Assembly (NCBI GenBank): GCA_964484465.1
Contig: CAZAFL010000003.1
Coordinates: 89,728 to 153,727 of the forward strand
DNA: 64,000 bases
Reading direction: 5' to 3'
DNA from: CAZAFL01 sp964484465
GTDB lineage: Bacteria > Bacteroidota > Ignavibacteria > UBA10030 > SZUA-254
The translations under genes and the position numbers were made by a program. The notes beneath the pieces are model-generated. The model did not search any database. It was given only the letters and a program-made list of their open reading frames with translations, and was not told the origin of the DNA. Position 1 is the first letter of the stretch. Each line of letters opens with the position of its first letter. This document shows, one piece after another, positions 43,216 through 52,528 of this stretch.

Positions 43216-44049
43216 GTGAGTACACGGCGTGTGAAGCACGCAACTGGTGAGGATAAGAAGTATCAGCAGGAATTAATCCAGAGTGGAACCATCCCTGCCC
43301 ATATCGCGGTCATCATGGACGGTAACGGCCGGTGGGCAAAGAAACGCAGTTTGCCCCGCATTGCCGGGCATAACGAAGGAGTAGAATCTGTCCGGGATAC
43401 AGTGGAAGCCTGTGGCCAGCTGGGTGTGAAATATCTCACGCTCTACGCATTCTCAACTGAAAACTGGAAGCGCCCCAAGGATGAAGTTTCATTGCTGATG
43501 CGTCTCCTTATGCGCGCGCTCCGCGACGAAACCGATAAACTCTACCAGAATAATGTGAAAGTCAATACTATCGGGGATATCGGCTCGCTTCCGCAGGAAG
43601 TCCAGGATGAATTGTTTGACGCAATCAAAAAAACCAAACAGAACACCGGCTTGAATCTCTATCTCGCCCTGAGTTACAGTGGAAGGTGGGATATCACCCG
43701 CGCGGTAAAGAAAATAGCGTCTGATATTAAACAGGACAAACTCAATACTGAGGACATCGACGATAAAACAATTACGAATTACCTTTCCACAAGCAATGTG
43801 CCCGACCCGGATTTACTCATCAGGACGAGCGGTGAATTTCGTATCAGTAATTTCCTCCTCTGGCAACTCGCGTATTCAGAAATTTTCATCAGCGAATGCT
43901 GCTGGCCCGATTTCCGCAGGAGCGAATTGTATAAGGCAATTGCCGATTTCCAGCAACGCGAGCGGCGGTTCGGTATGGTTAGTGAACAGGTTCAGAAACA
44001 CAAACCTGCATACGTTAAACACCTCCTCAAAAGTGTTTCGGGGTTATAA
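43216..44049 (+). CDS. uppS: Isoprenyl transferase (undecaprenyl diphosphate synthase)
   Basis: This 277-residue cis-prenyltransferase makes the lipid carrier for peptidoglycan and lipopolysaccharide. The catalytic Asp lies in HIAVIMDGNGRWAKKR (about 32-47), followed by GHNEG, FSTENWKRP and LLIRTSGEFRISNFLLWQ. The start is GTG at 43216 with AAGGAA about ten bases upstream; the first ATG falls in the active site, so GTG is needed. The N-terminus carries about 25 extra basic/polar residues. It is the first gene of the envelope operon. Confidence 0.95.
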   Translation: MSTRRVKHATGEDKKYQQELIQSGTIPAHIAVIMDGNGRWAKKRSLPRIAGHNEGVESVRDTVEACGQLGVKYLTLYAFSTENWKRPKDEVSLLMRLLMRALRDETDKLYQNNVKVNTIGDIGSLPQEVQDELFDAIKKTKQNTGLNLYLALSYSGRWDITRAVKKIASDIKQDKLNTEDIDDKTITNYLSTSNVPDPDLLIRTSGEFRISNFLLWQLAYSEIFISECCWPDFRRSELYKAIADFQQRERRFGMVSEQVQKHKPAYVKHLLKSVSGL

Positions 44050-46435
44050 CGCATTGCGAACATACCCGCTGATCCTCCTTTTCGGAATTTTTGTCTGCAT
44101 ACTGACAGCAAACAGTCAACAAAAAACAGCAGAAGTCTACAAGATTCTCGGCATCTCCGTTGAAGGAACCAACGCGCAGAGTGGTACCGAGCCGGCAGCT
44201 ATTATCAGCAACTCAGGGTTGAGAATCGGTGACGAAATTACCATCCCCGGCGACCAGGTTCGAACGGCAATCGAGCGACTCTGGGCACTCCGCATTTTTT
44301 CTGACATCCAGATTTCGGCTGAAAACAAAGTTGCTGACGGCATTTATCTTGTTATCAAAGTACAAGAACACCCTCGCTATGAACGGACCGAAATTATCGG
44401 TTCGGATGATGTGGATAAAGATGATATCATGAAGAAGGTTAACATCGTCAAGGGACAAATCTTAACTCCTGAAGAAATTTCCAGGATTGTCGTTAATGTG
44501 CAAAAATTGTATGACGATGAAGGGCACCTTCTCGCAAAAATCAAAGCGGAAACCGTACCGGAAGACAGCAGTAAACCGAACCGCGTCGTATTAAAATTGA
44601 ATATCGAGGAAGGCCCGGAGGTTGCACTCGACAGGGTTCATTTTACGGGCAATGTCGCTGTCAGCGAGGACGACCTGAAAGGACAGATGGATGACACAAA
44701 AGAAAAAGTTTGGTGGCACATTTTTTCTCATCCTAAATTAGATAAGAAAAAATATGAGGCGGACAAGCAGCTTGTCATCAAATACTATCGCAAGAATGGT
44801 TATCTGGACGCGGAAATAGTTTCAGATTCAATTATCTACAGCGCGGATAAGAAGAAAGTTTCCGTGCTCGTCAATGTTCATGAAGGGGCACAATATAAGG
44901 TCCGAAGCATCACGTGGGAAGGAAATACTGTGTATAAGCCCGACGTGCTTTCAGCGCGCTTGCAATTCCTTCCAGGCGATGTTTATGATGAAGAGAGGTT
45001 TGAGCAGAATTTACGTGGTAATTCCGACCAGACCGACGTCGCATCGTTGTATCTCGACAACGGCTATCTGACATTCAACCTCGATCCGAACATTCAGCGT
45101 GTCGGGAAAGACAGTCTTGATATTACCATTCATGTGTATGAACGCAATCAATTCCGGATCGGGATCGTCGATATCAAAGGGAATACGAAAACATACGATA
45201 ACGTGATCAGGAGGGAATTGTACACCCGGCCCGGAGATTTCTTCAGCCGTGCAACTATCATCAGAAGCATGCGGCAGCTCTCGCAGCTTCAGTATTTCAA
45301 TCCTGAAAAAATTAAACCCGATTATCATCTTGTCGATGATAAGACTGTCGACCTGACGTACGAAGTCGAAGAAAAGTCGAGCGATAATGTGAATGCCTCC
45401 GTAGGCTACAGCGGGACGTTTGGGGTAACAGGGGCGCTCGGTTTTACAATAAATAATTTTGCGTTGTTGAGCCCGTTATCCGGCGGCGGGGGACAAATTC
45501 TTAACTTTGACTGGCAATTCGGTGAAGGGGCGCGGTTTAGGACATTCTCGCTGAGCTTCACCGAGCCGTGGCTGTACAATACACCCACGACTTTGGGCGT
45601 GAGTCTCTTCGATACCAGACAAATCGTTACAGCCGACTTACAACAAACCGGAATTTCCGTCCGCCTCGGAAGGCGATTGAAATGGCCTGATGATTACTTC
45701 CGGGCGGATTGGACGATCAAATACCAGAATAACAATGTCTACGACAATGGGGGCATTGTAGAATACGGTACGGGAAAGTCGACGCAGTTCAGTGTGTCGC
45801 AGACTATTTCCCGCAACAGCACCGATAGCCCGATATTTCCTTCTACCGGTTCGAGCGTTGCGTTATCCCTCGAAGTATCCGGGCACCCTCTCCTTCCCGG
45901 TAACGTCGATTTTCACAAATGGTTGTTTAGCGCTGACTGGTACACTCCCTTGTTTTCGTCAAACAGACTTGTGTTGTTCACTTCGACAACGTGGGGATAT
46001 CTCGCAGGCATCAGTGATCCATCGAAAATACCGTACATAGAATATTTTTACATGGGCGGAACCGGAATCGGGTATGTTGCGACAACACCGCTGCGAGGGT
46101 ATGAAGACCACAGCATCGGTCCTCTTGATGCCGCCGGACGTGAAGTCGGCGGACGCGTCATGTCGAAACATACAACGGAGCTCCGCCTTGCGGTGACACT
46201 CAACCCGGTGCCTATTTATTTTCTGGGATTTGCGGAAGCGGGAAATGTGTACGAAGACTTCAGCAGGGCTGATTTTCTTGACCTTAAACGTTCATACGGT
46301 TTCGGCGCCCGCATTCTCATCAACCCGATAGGCTTGATCGGATTTGACTACGGCTACGGTGCTGATGACGTTCTGCCGAAAGATGGCAAACCCGATGGTT
46401 GGCGCTTCCATTTTCAATTCGGCAAAGGTTTTTAA
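44033..46435 (+). CDS. bamA: Outer-membrane protein assembly factor BamA
   Basis: This protein of about 800 residues folds and inserts outer-membrane proteins. It has a signal peptide (RTYPLILLFGIFVCILTA), five POTRA domains (about residues 30-430) and a C-terminal barrel from about residue 450, with the lid-loop motif TPLRGYEDHS near 680-690. The start is uncertain: GTG at 44033 overlaps the end of uppS by 17 bases, while TTG at 44054 lies just after its stop and gives a neater signal peptide. The frame is open further upstream inside uppS, but that part is a shadow. Two ompH genes follow. Confidence 0.94.
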   Translation: MFRGYNALRTYPLILLFGIFVCILTANSQQKTAEVYKILGISVEGTNAQSGTEPAAIISNSGLRIGDEITIPGDQVRTAIERLWALRIFSDIQISAENKVADGIYLVIKVQEHPRYERTEIIGSDDVDKDDIMKKVNIVKGQILTPEEISRIVVNVQKLYDDEGHLLAKIKAETVPEDSSKPNRVVLKLNIEEGPEVALDRVHFTGNVAVSEDDLKGQMDDTKEKVWWHIFSHPKLDKKKYEADKQLVIKYYRKNGYLDAEIVSDSIIYSADKKKVSVLVNVHEGAQYKVRSITWEGNTVYKPDVLSARLQFLPGDVYDEERFEQNLRGNSDQTDVASLYLDNGYLTFNLDPNIQRVGKDSLDITIHVYERNQFRIGIVDIKGNTKTYDNVIRRELYTRPGDFFSRATIIRSMRQLSQLQYFNPEKIKPDYHLVDDKTVDLTYEVEEKSSDNVNASVGYSGTFGVTGALGFTINNFALLSPLSGGGGQILNFDWQFGEGARFRTFSLSFTEPWLYNTPTTLGVSLFDTRQIVTADLQQTGISVRLGRRLKWPDDYFRADWTIKYQNNNVYDNGGIVEYGTGKSTQFSVSQTISRNSTDSPIFPSTGSSVALSLEVSGHPLLPGNVDFHKWLFSADWYTPLFSSNRLVLFTSTTWGYLAGISDPSKIPYIEYFYMGGTGIGYVATTPLRGYEDHSIGPLDAAGREVGGRVMSKHTTELRLAVTLNPVPIYFLGFAEAGNVYEDFSRADFLDLKRSYGFGARILINPIGLIGFDYGYGADDVLPKDGKPDGWRFHFQFGKGF

Positions 46436-46479
46436 CTTCGATATTCATCTTATTCTATCACAATTATCTTGAGGTTCAC

Positions 46480-47037
46480 GTGAACAAAACTATAATCATT
46501 ATTGTTGTCCTGGTGCTCGTTCTTTTCTTGACGAGCTCATCTTCACTTTCTCAGGGATTGAAAATCGGATATGTCAACTCATCGAAAATTCTTCTCGAAT
46601 TTCCCGAGGCGCAGGAAGCACAGAAAAAAATAGATGCGTTCCAGCAGAAAATACAGGACTCTGTTGACGCGTACAATAAAGAATACCAGGGAAAGTTAAA
46701 AGAATACCAGCAGAAAGAGGGCCTGATGACCGATGCCGCAAAAAAAGCGGCACAACAGGAACTCATTGGACTTGAGCAAAATTTCAACGAATTTCGCGAC
46801 AGGAAATTAAGCAGGGACGGAGAACTCGCGCGGCTGACATCGAAACTTCTCGACCCCATCAAGGAAAAAGTGCTTAAGATTATCGGTCAAGTTGCAAAAA
46901 AAGAACATCTGACATTTGTGTTCGATAAAACCGATGCGATTCAAATCCTGTTATACGGCGAAGCAAAATACGATTACACGAATTTAGTCATCGACCAGCT
47001 GAAACGGGGCATCAGCGGCAAAAGCGAAGAGAATTAA
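46480..47037 (+). CDS. OmpH/Skp family periplasmic chaperone (first of a pair)
   Basis: This 185-residue protein holds unfolded outer-membrane proteins in the periplasm for BamA. A signal peptide ends near SLSQ (about 25). The mature part starts with the KIGYVNSSKILLEFPEAQ strand-helix and continues as a long lysine/glutamine-rich coiled coil (about 50-125), the arms of the Skp trimer. The GTG start at 46480 has GAGG five bases upstream; an earlier in-frame ATG (46399) lies within bamA. It is located between bamA and its paralogue. Confidence 0.92.
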   Translation: MNKTIIIIVVLVLVLFLTSSSSLSQGLKIGYVNSSKILLEFPEAQEAQKKIDAFQQKIQDSVDAYNKEYQGKLKEYQQKEGLMTDAAKKAAQQELIGLEQNFNEFRDRKLSRDGELARLTSKLLDPIKEKVLKIIGQVAKKEHLTFVFDKTDAIQILLYGEAKYDYTNLVIDQLKRGISGKSEEN

Positions 47038-47039
47038 AC

Positions 47040-47046
47040 GGAAGGG
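47040..47046 (+). promoter_or_regulatory. Ribosome-binding site that decides the second ompH start
   Basis: GGAAGGG (47040-47046) is directly adjacent to the ATG at 47047 but nine bases before the ATG at 47056, so the second one is the likely start. Confidence 0.6.
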
Positions 47047-47055
47047 ATGTACAGT

Positions 47056-47586
47056 ATGAAAACGATTTTATGGATCATTTGTGGTGTTGTATTGTCGTTG
47101 GTATGGCTACAACCGTCGATTGCACAATCCAAAATCGGCTGGATCAGTTCTCAGGCTATCATGGAAAAACTGCCTGAGGCTCAGGACGCACAACGCCAGC
47201 TCGATAACATTGTTGCAGACTGGCAGAACGAACTGGCAAAAATGCAGAATGAGTGGCAGCAAAAATACGAAGAGTACGACAAGAAAAAACTTATCCTGAC
47301 TGACCAGCTCCGGGCACAATCCGAGAAGGAACTCCAAGACCTCGACAAGAAAATTGCCGACTTCCGGAACAAGAAATTCGGACAAAATGGCGAACTTTTC
47401 ACAAAGCAAAACGAGCTTATGAAGCCCGTTCAGAATAAAATCTTCAAAGTCGTCCAGGATATTGCGAAAGAAAATGATTTTGATTATGTTTTCGATAAAA
47501 GCGCCGATATTCTCATGCTCTATTCAAACGATAAGTACGACCTGACCGGCAAAGTCCTCGAGCGTATCACAACGTTCAATAAATAG
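47056..47586 (+). CDS. OmpH/Skp family periplasmic chaperone (second of a pair)
   Basis: This 176-residue protein is a paralogue of the preceding gene. It has a signal peptide (about 1-23, ending at IAQ), the KIGWISSQAIMEKLPEAQDAQ opening and a coiled coil rich in Lys, Glu and Gln (about 45-115). The end (DFDYVFDKSADILMLYSNDKYDLT) mirrors that of the first copy. Two Skp-like chaperones in tandem are common in the FCB group and may form mixed trimers. lpxD starts three bases after its stop. Confidence 0.92.
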   Translation: MKTILWIICGVVLSLVWLQPSIAQSKIGWISSQAIMEKLPEAQDAQRQLDNIVADWQNELAKMQNEWQQKYEEYDKKKLILTDQLRAQSEKELQDLDKKIADFRNKKFGQNGELFTKQNELMKPVQNKIFKVVQDIAKENDFDYVFDKSADILMLYSNDKYDLTGKVLERITTFNK

Positions 47587-47588
47587 GA

Positions 47589-48662
47589 ATGAAATTATCC
47601 GACCTTGCCAAACTTGTCGAAGGAGAACTTCTTACTGGCGGAGATACGGAAATTGAGCGGGTTGCAAAAATTGAAGAAGCTTCCTCCGGTGATATTACTT
47701 TTCTAGCGAACCTGAAGTACAAAAGATATTTAGCAACAACATTGGCGTCGGCAGTACTCGTCGCAAGGGATATGCAATTCACGGATTTGAACAAGCGAAC
47801 AACGCCGCTTCACCTTGTCAGAGTTGCTGACCCTTATAAATCCTTTTTACGTTTAGTCGATAAGTTTTTTCCGCCTCCGGACCCGCTGCCGCAGGGGATC
47901 CATCCTTCTGCAGTGATTGCAAAGAGCGCAACAATCGATCCGCACGCTGCAATCGGCGCACATGTCGTTGTGGGGGAACACTGCACCATAGGGAAGCACG
48001 TCTCGCTTCATGCCGGAAGCGTTCTCGGTGACAATGTAGAAATCGGAGACGAGTCTCTCTTGTACGCGAATGTCTCGGTTCGGGAACAATGCAGGATTGG
48101 AAAACGCGTTATCATTCATTCTGGAACAGTTATTGGCAGCGATGGGTTCGGCTTTGCTCCCGACGAAGGGGGCACGTTTGAAAAAATCCCGCAACGGGGA
48201 AACGTCATTGTGGAAGACGACGTCGAGATCGGAGCTAACTGTACGATCGACCGCGCAACAATCGGAGCAACACAGATAAAACACGGAGTGAAGCTCGATA
48301 ATCTGATACAGGTCGGTCATAATGTGGTAATTGGAGAAAACACGGTCATAGCTGGACAATCCGGGATCTCCGGCAGCACGAAAATCGGAAAAAATTGTAT
48401 GATTGCAGGACAGGTCGGTTTTGCAGGACACCTTACAATTGCAGATGGCACCATAATCTTAGCACAATCCGGCATTCCAAAATCTATAAAAGAACCGGGG
48501 AAGACATATTTTGGCTACCCTGCAAAAGAAATTCATGTCGCACTTCGGACAGAAGGGGCTATTCGCGAACTTCCGGATCTTATTGTAGAGATTCGGCAAT
48601 TACAACAGCGGCTTGAAAAACTCGAGCAGCATCTACAGCATCACTTATCTGAAAAAAAATAA
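47589..48662 (+). CDS. lpxD: UDP-3-O-acylglucosamine N-acyltransferase
   Basis: This 357-residue enzyme adds the second acyl chain in lipid A synthesis, using acyl-ACP. It has an N-terminal uridine-binding domain (about 1-100), a left-handed beta-helix built from hexapeptide repeats (about 108-310; for example IGAHVVVGEHCTIGKHV), and a C-terminal coiled coil (about 330-355). The catalytic His is expected in QVGHNVVIG. It starts three bases after the ompH pair and is followed by lpxC/fabZ. Confidence 0.96.
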   Translation: MKLSDLAKLVEGELLTGGDTEIERVAKIEEASSGDITFLANLKYKRYLATTLASAVLVARDMQFTDLNKRTTPLHLVRVADPYKSFLRLVDKFFPPPDPLPQGIHPSAVIAKSATIDPHAAIGAHVVVGEHCTIGKHVSLHAGSVLGDNVEIGDESLLYANVSVREQCRIGKRVIIHSGTVIGSDGFGFAPDEGGTFEKIPQRGNVIVEDDVEIGANCTIDRATIGATQIKHGVKLDNLIQVGHNVVIGENTVIAGQSGISGSTKIGKNCMIAGQVGFAGHLTIADGTIILAQSGIPKSIKEPGKTYFGYPAKEIHVALRTEGAIRELPDLIVEIRQLQQRLEKLEQHLQHHLSEKK

Positions 48663-48676
48663 AGGAAGTACACTTC

Positions 48677-50134
48677 ATGCTGGTGCATCAACAGACAATT
48701 AAAAAGCCGGTTTCGATTTCGGGAGTAGGACTTCACACCGGAGTTTCAACGACGATGACGATCAAACCGGCTCCTGTCGATTTCGGGATTCGGTTCCGGC
48801 GGGTTGACCTTCCGGGCGCCCCCGAACTCCCCGCGCTCGTAGACCATGTCGTTGAAGTGAAACGAGGGACAACGTTACGGATCGGAGAAACAAGAGTCCA
48901 CACGGTCGAACATGTTCTTGCGGCAATTGTTGGATCGCAAGTAGATAATATTATCATCGAAATCGACAACATCGAACCCCCGATCTGCGACGGCAGCGCT
49001 AAACCCTTTGTCGATGCACTTCACAAAGCAGGCTTTGAAACTCAGGACGCGCCAAAAGATTATCTTGTCATCGACCAGCCTGTCCGCTATACCGATGAGA
49101 AGAATCGCGTCGATATCGTTGCCCTCCCAACAGACGATTATCGCCTCACCGTGATGATAGATTATCAAAATCCTGTCCTCGGTAGCCAGCATACCGGGTT
49201 GTTTAACCTTGAAAAAGAATTCATTCAGGAATTCTCCTCCGCCCGCACGTTTTGCTTCCTCCATGAAGTTGAGGCGCTGCACGAAGAGGGATTGATTAAG
49301 GGTGGAAATCTTGATAATGCAATTGTCATTGTCGATCAGGACCTTCCCGACGAACGTGTACAGCGTATTACCAAAAAGCTGGGAATCGAAGAAGCAGTTG
49401 TCCTGGGCAAAAACGGGATTCTTAACAACAAAGAACTCCGGTACAAAAACGAACCTGCCCGTCACAAGCTATTGGATTTGATGGGTGACCTCGCCCTTAT
49501 CGGAGTACCGCTGAAGGCACAGATTCTTGCGGCGCGTCCGGGACATGCGAGCAATGTCGAATTTGCTAAAAAAATCCGAAAACTGTACCAGCAGAAGAAG
49601 CTTGTCAAACGCTTCCAATTTGACAAAAAAGAGGGTGTCGTGTTTGACATCAACACCCTTCTGAAGGTCATTCCTCATCGTTATCCATTTCTCCTCGTCG
49701 ACAAAATCATCGATTTCAAGTTGGATGAAAAAATTGTAGGCATCAAAAACGTCACCATTAACGAACCGTTTTTCCAGGGACACTTTCCCGGAAGGCCTAT
49801 CATGCCGGGAGTTCTTATTATTGAAGCCATGGCTCAGGCAAGTAGCGTTCTCGTTCTCAACGGGATCGAAAACCCTGACGGGAAACTGGCTTTCTTTACA
49901 AGCATCAACAATGCAAAATTCCGTAGACCCGTGGTTCCAGGCGACCAGCTAGTTCTTGAAGTAGTCCTACAGGCCCGCCGAACAAAAATGGCCATGCTCC
50001 ACGCAGAAGCGTTTGTAAATGGAGAGCTTGTCGCAGAAGCAGACTTTGGTACCGCATTTGTGGACCGGGCTGATGGTTCCGACCAGAACAACGGTCAAAA
50101 GAACGAGAAACAGTTTCCGACAAAACATTCATAA
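48677..50134 (+). CDS. lpxC/fabZ: Bifunctional UDP-3-O-acyl-N-acetylglucosamine deacetylase / 3-hydroxyacyl-ACP dehydratase (LpxC-FabZ fusion)
   Basis: This 485-residue protein joins two enzymes. LpxC (about 1-300) is the zinc deacetylase committing to lipid A; His79 in HTVEHVLAAIVG and the RHKLLDLMGD segment (about 259-268) hold zinc ligands. FabZ (about 325-470) dehydrates 3-hydroxyacyl-ACP in fatty-acid synthesis; His369 and Glu383 in HFPGRPIMPGVLIIEAMAQ are catalytic. The fusion is known in Bacteroidetes and Chlorobi and supports the taxonomic guess. AAGGAAG precedes the ATG. lpxA follows six bases later. Confidence 0.97.
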   Translation: MLVHQQTIKKPVSISGVGLHTGVSTTMTIKPAPVDFGIRFRRVDLPGAPELPALVDHVVEVKRGTTLRIGETRVHTVEHVLAAIVGSQVDNIIIEIDNIEPPICDGSAKPFVDALHKAGFETQDAPKDYLVIDQPVRYTDEKNRVDIVALPTDDYRLTVMIDYQNPVLGSQHTGLFNLEKEFIQEFSSARTFCFLHEVEALHEEGLIKGGNLDNAIVIVDQDLPDERVQRITKKLGIEEAVVLGKNGILNNKELRYKNEPARHKLLDLMGDLALIGVPLKAQILAARPGHASNVEFAKKIRKLYQQKKLVKRFQFDKKEGVVFDINTLLKVIPHRYPFLLVDKIIDFKLDEKIVGIKNVTINEPFFQGHFPGRPIMPGVLIIEAMAQASSVLVLNGIENPDGKLAFFTSINNAKFRRPVVPGDQLVLEVVLQARRTKMAMLHAEAFVNGELVAEADFGTAFVDRADGSDQNNGQKNEKQFPTKHS

Positions 50135-50140
50135 CGATTC

Positions 50141-50926
50141 ATGCCTGCTTCAATCGACGCCCGCGCAATTGTCAGTCCAAAAGCACATCTGGGTGATAAC
50201 GTCGTTGTCGGACCATTCTCCATCATCGAAGATGATGTAGTCATCGGTAACGACACGACAGTTGCTTCTCATGCGCTTATCGCAAACGGTACAAGACTCG
50301 GCAAAGAATGCCGCATTCATCATGGAGCAGTTCTGGGTACCGTTCCGCAGGATTTAAAATTCCGCGGAGAAATAACGACGCTCGAAGTAGGCGACCAGAC
50401 AACCATTCGTGAATATGCCACGCTCAACCGCGGTACCCATGAGCGGAAGAAAACTACAGTCGGTAGTCATTGTTTTATCATGGCATATGTCCATGTCGCG
50501 CATGATTGTGCGATCGGCAACCATGTCATTCTTGCTAATTCGGTCAACATGGCTGGACATGTTATCATTGAAGATTATGCAGTCCTTGGAGGGTTAGTGG
50601 CTATTCATCAGTTCGTTCGTATCGGGCGTCATTCGATGATCGGCGCAGGGTTTCGTGCGATGAAAGACGTCCCCCCATATATTCTCGCCGGTCAGGAACC
50701 GCTTGACTTTCAAGGTTTGAACGTGGTGGGGCTTCGCCGGAGAAATTTTGCTCCCGAAACAACAACCACGCTCGAAAAGGTGTATCGTACAATTTATGAT
50801 TCTAACCTGAACGTTTCCCAGGCAGTACAAAAAATTAAGGAAGAATTTACAATTACTGAAGAAGTCCGACACGTCGTCGAATTTATTGAACGGAGCAAAC
50901 GGGGGATTATCTGGCGGCGGCGATGA
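50141..50926 (+). CDS. lpxA: Acyl-ACP--UDP-N-acetylglucosamine O-acyltransferase
   Basis: This 261-residue enzyme catalyses the first step of lipid A synthesis. It is a left-handed beta-helix of hexapeptide repeats (about 5-190), with the catalytic His in MAYVHVAHDCAIGNHV and the GGLVAIHQFVRIG segment, followed by a helical C-terminal domain. Its stop overlaps the lipM start by four bases. Confidence 0.96.
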   Translation: MPASIDARAIVSPKAHLGDNVVVGPFSIIEDDVVIGNDTTVASHALIANGTRLGKECRIHHGAVLGTVPQDLKFRGEITTLEVGDQTTIREYATLNRGTHERKKTTVGSHCFIMAYVHVAHDCAIGNHVILANSVNMAGHVIIEDYAVLGGLVAIHQFVRIGRHSMIGAGFRAMKDVPPYILAGQEPLDFQGLNVVGLRRRNFAPETTTTLEKVYRTIYDSNLNVSQAVQKIKEEFTITEEVRHVVEFIERSKRGIIWRRR

Positions 50927-51684
50927 CATGGAATCTTATGAATAGCGGTTTCCGAACGGGTGCGTTCAACATGGCGGTTGACGAACAGCTCGCGCTGCGG
51001 TTGGCACGGGGCGATGGAAACCCTACTCTTCGTATTTATGCATGGCGGCCATACACACTTTCGGTCGGCTTTAATCAGTCGGGAATTGAATTCGATGCCA
51101 TCAAGCTTCAACAGGCGGGAATCGATATCGTACGGCGACCAACAGGTGGTCGGGCGATACTCCATGCACACGAATTGACATACAGTGTCGTCATGAATAG
51201 CCCTGACAAAGGTCCCCGGGACGTTTATCAGACGATCAGTAGCGCTTTACTTTCCGGATTGCGGATCATGGGGATTGATGCTTGCCTTACCGGCAATAAT
51301 GATGATTTCAGAAAACTTTACCAGAATCCTTCTGCTATACCCTGCTTTTCAAGCTCGGCTAAGTATGAAATTCAGTTCGACGGAAAGAAACTCGTGGGAA
51401 GCGCTCAACGCCGCTACGGAAGGGTCGTGCTTCAACACGGCTCCCTCCTGCTTGGGACACAACATCGGAGCATTGTCGACTTTCTTTCTCCGGAATTCAA
51501 TGACTCGAAAGAAACTCTCAAAAATGATTTAGAGACTAAAACGACGGAAGTCGAAACCATTCTGGGAAGAACAGTTTCATTTGAGGAGGCAACAGATTCT
51601 ATTATCCGGGGGTTTGAGAAAACGTGGAACGTATCATTTGCGGCTATTGACGCATTTCATGAACAGCATGCCATCGAATCATAA
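50923..51684 (+). CDS. Lipoate--protein ligase family / octanoyltransferase LipM-like
   Basis: This 253-residue enzyme transfers an octanoyl or lipoyl group to lipoyl domains. The RRPTGGRAILHAHELTYS segment (71-88) is the family signature, and Cys141 (PCFSSSAKYEI) with Lys156 (GKKLVGSAQRR) matches the LipM arrangement, in which a cysteine carries the octanoyl group, rather than LplA, which lacks it. The four-base overlap with lpxA is notable because lipoylation has no direct role in lipid A synthesis; both use acyl-ACP. panB follows seven bases later. Confidence 0.85.
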   Translation: MTWNLMNSGFRTGAFNMAVDEQLALRLARGDGNPTLRIYAWRPYTLSVGFNQSGIEFDAIKLQQAGIDIVRRPTGGRAILHAHELTYSVVMNSPDKGPRDVYQTISSALLSGLRIMGIDACLTGNNDDFRKLYQNPSAIPCFSSSAKYEIQFDGKKLVGSAQRRYGRVVLQHGSLLLGTQHRSIVDFLSPEFNDSKETLKNDLETKTTEVETILGRTVSFEEATDSIIRGFEKTWNVSFAAIDAFHEQHAIES

Positions 51685-51691
51685 ACCGACA

Positions 51692-52519
51692 ATGAATCAA
51701 AAACAGCAGCTGACCCAGCGACCGCGTGTTGTCACGACAAAAACTGTCATGACGATGAAAAAGACAGGTGAGAAAATCGCAATGCTAACAGCGTACGACT
51801 TTCTTGTTGCGAAATATCTTGACCAGGTAGGGGTTGATATTATTCTTGTCGGCGACTCGCTGGGGAATGTCGTGCAGGGATATGAAACAACCCTCCCGGT
51901 TACCGTCGATGATATGATGTACCACGCGAAAGCGGTCAAGCGGGCTGTTAAGAACGCACTCATCGTTGTCGACATGCCCTTCATGTCCTTTCAAACAAGC
52001 GTCGACGATGCCGTCCGGAATGCAGGAAGAATTATGAAGGAGGTCGGGGTGGGGGCGGTTAAACTGGAAGGCGGACGGTATATTGCCGAGATTGTAAAAC
52101 ATCTCGTAAAGGTCGGTATACCGGTTATGGGCCATCTCGGACTAACCCCTCAGGCGATCAATAAATTTGGAACGTATGAAGTGCGCGCGCAGACAAAGAG
52201 CGAGGCTTCCGAACTTCTGCAGGATGCAAAGATTCTTGCAAAGGCAGGAGTTTTTGCAATCGTGCTCGAGAAAATCCCATCCTCCCTTGCAAGAAAAGTC
52301 ACGGAATCAATTTCAGTCCCGACTATTGGTATCGGCGCCGGGCCGCATTGCGACGGACAGGTTTTGGTTGTTTATGATATGCTCGGCCTCACCGAAGAAT
52401 TTAAGCCCCGGTTCGTCCGACGTTACGGAGAGCTGGCAGAAACAATGCGTGGAGCATTTCGGTCCTTCATTGCCGACGTCAAGTCGAAGAACTTTCCCAG
52501 GTCCAAAGAGAGTTATTAA
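51692..52519 (+). CDS. panB: 3-methyl-2-oxobutanoate hydroxymethyltransferase
   Basis: This 275-residue enzyme makes ketopantoate for pantothenate and coenzyme A synthesis. The fold is a TIM barrel with the LTAYDFLVAKYLD start, VGDSLGNVVQGY (metal-binding Asp), KLEGG and IGIGAGPHCDGQVLV near the C-terminus. An earlier in-frame start at 51581 lies within lipM. ATG at 51692 leaves a normal length. Surrounded by lipM and surE. Confidence 0.95.
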   Translation: MNQKQQLTQRPRVVTTKTVMTMKKTGEKIAMLTAYDFLVAKYLDQVGVDIILVGDSLGNVVQGYETTLPVTVDDMMYHAKAVKRAVKNALIVVDMPFMSFQTSVDDAVRNAGRIMKEVGVGAVKLEGGRYIAEIVKHLVKVGIPVMGHLGLTPQAINKFGTYEVRAQTKSEASELLQDAKILAKAGVFAIVLEKIPSSLARKVTESISVPTIGIGAGPHCDGQVLVVYDMLGLTEEFKPRFVRRYGELAETMRGAFRSFIADVKSKNFPRSKESY

Positions 52520-52528
52520 AAATTTCCA

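Noticed and set aside
43796..44032. Upstream extension of the bamA frame
   Set aside because: It lies inside uppS in another frame, and the signal peptide begins only after 44033.
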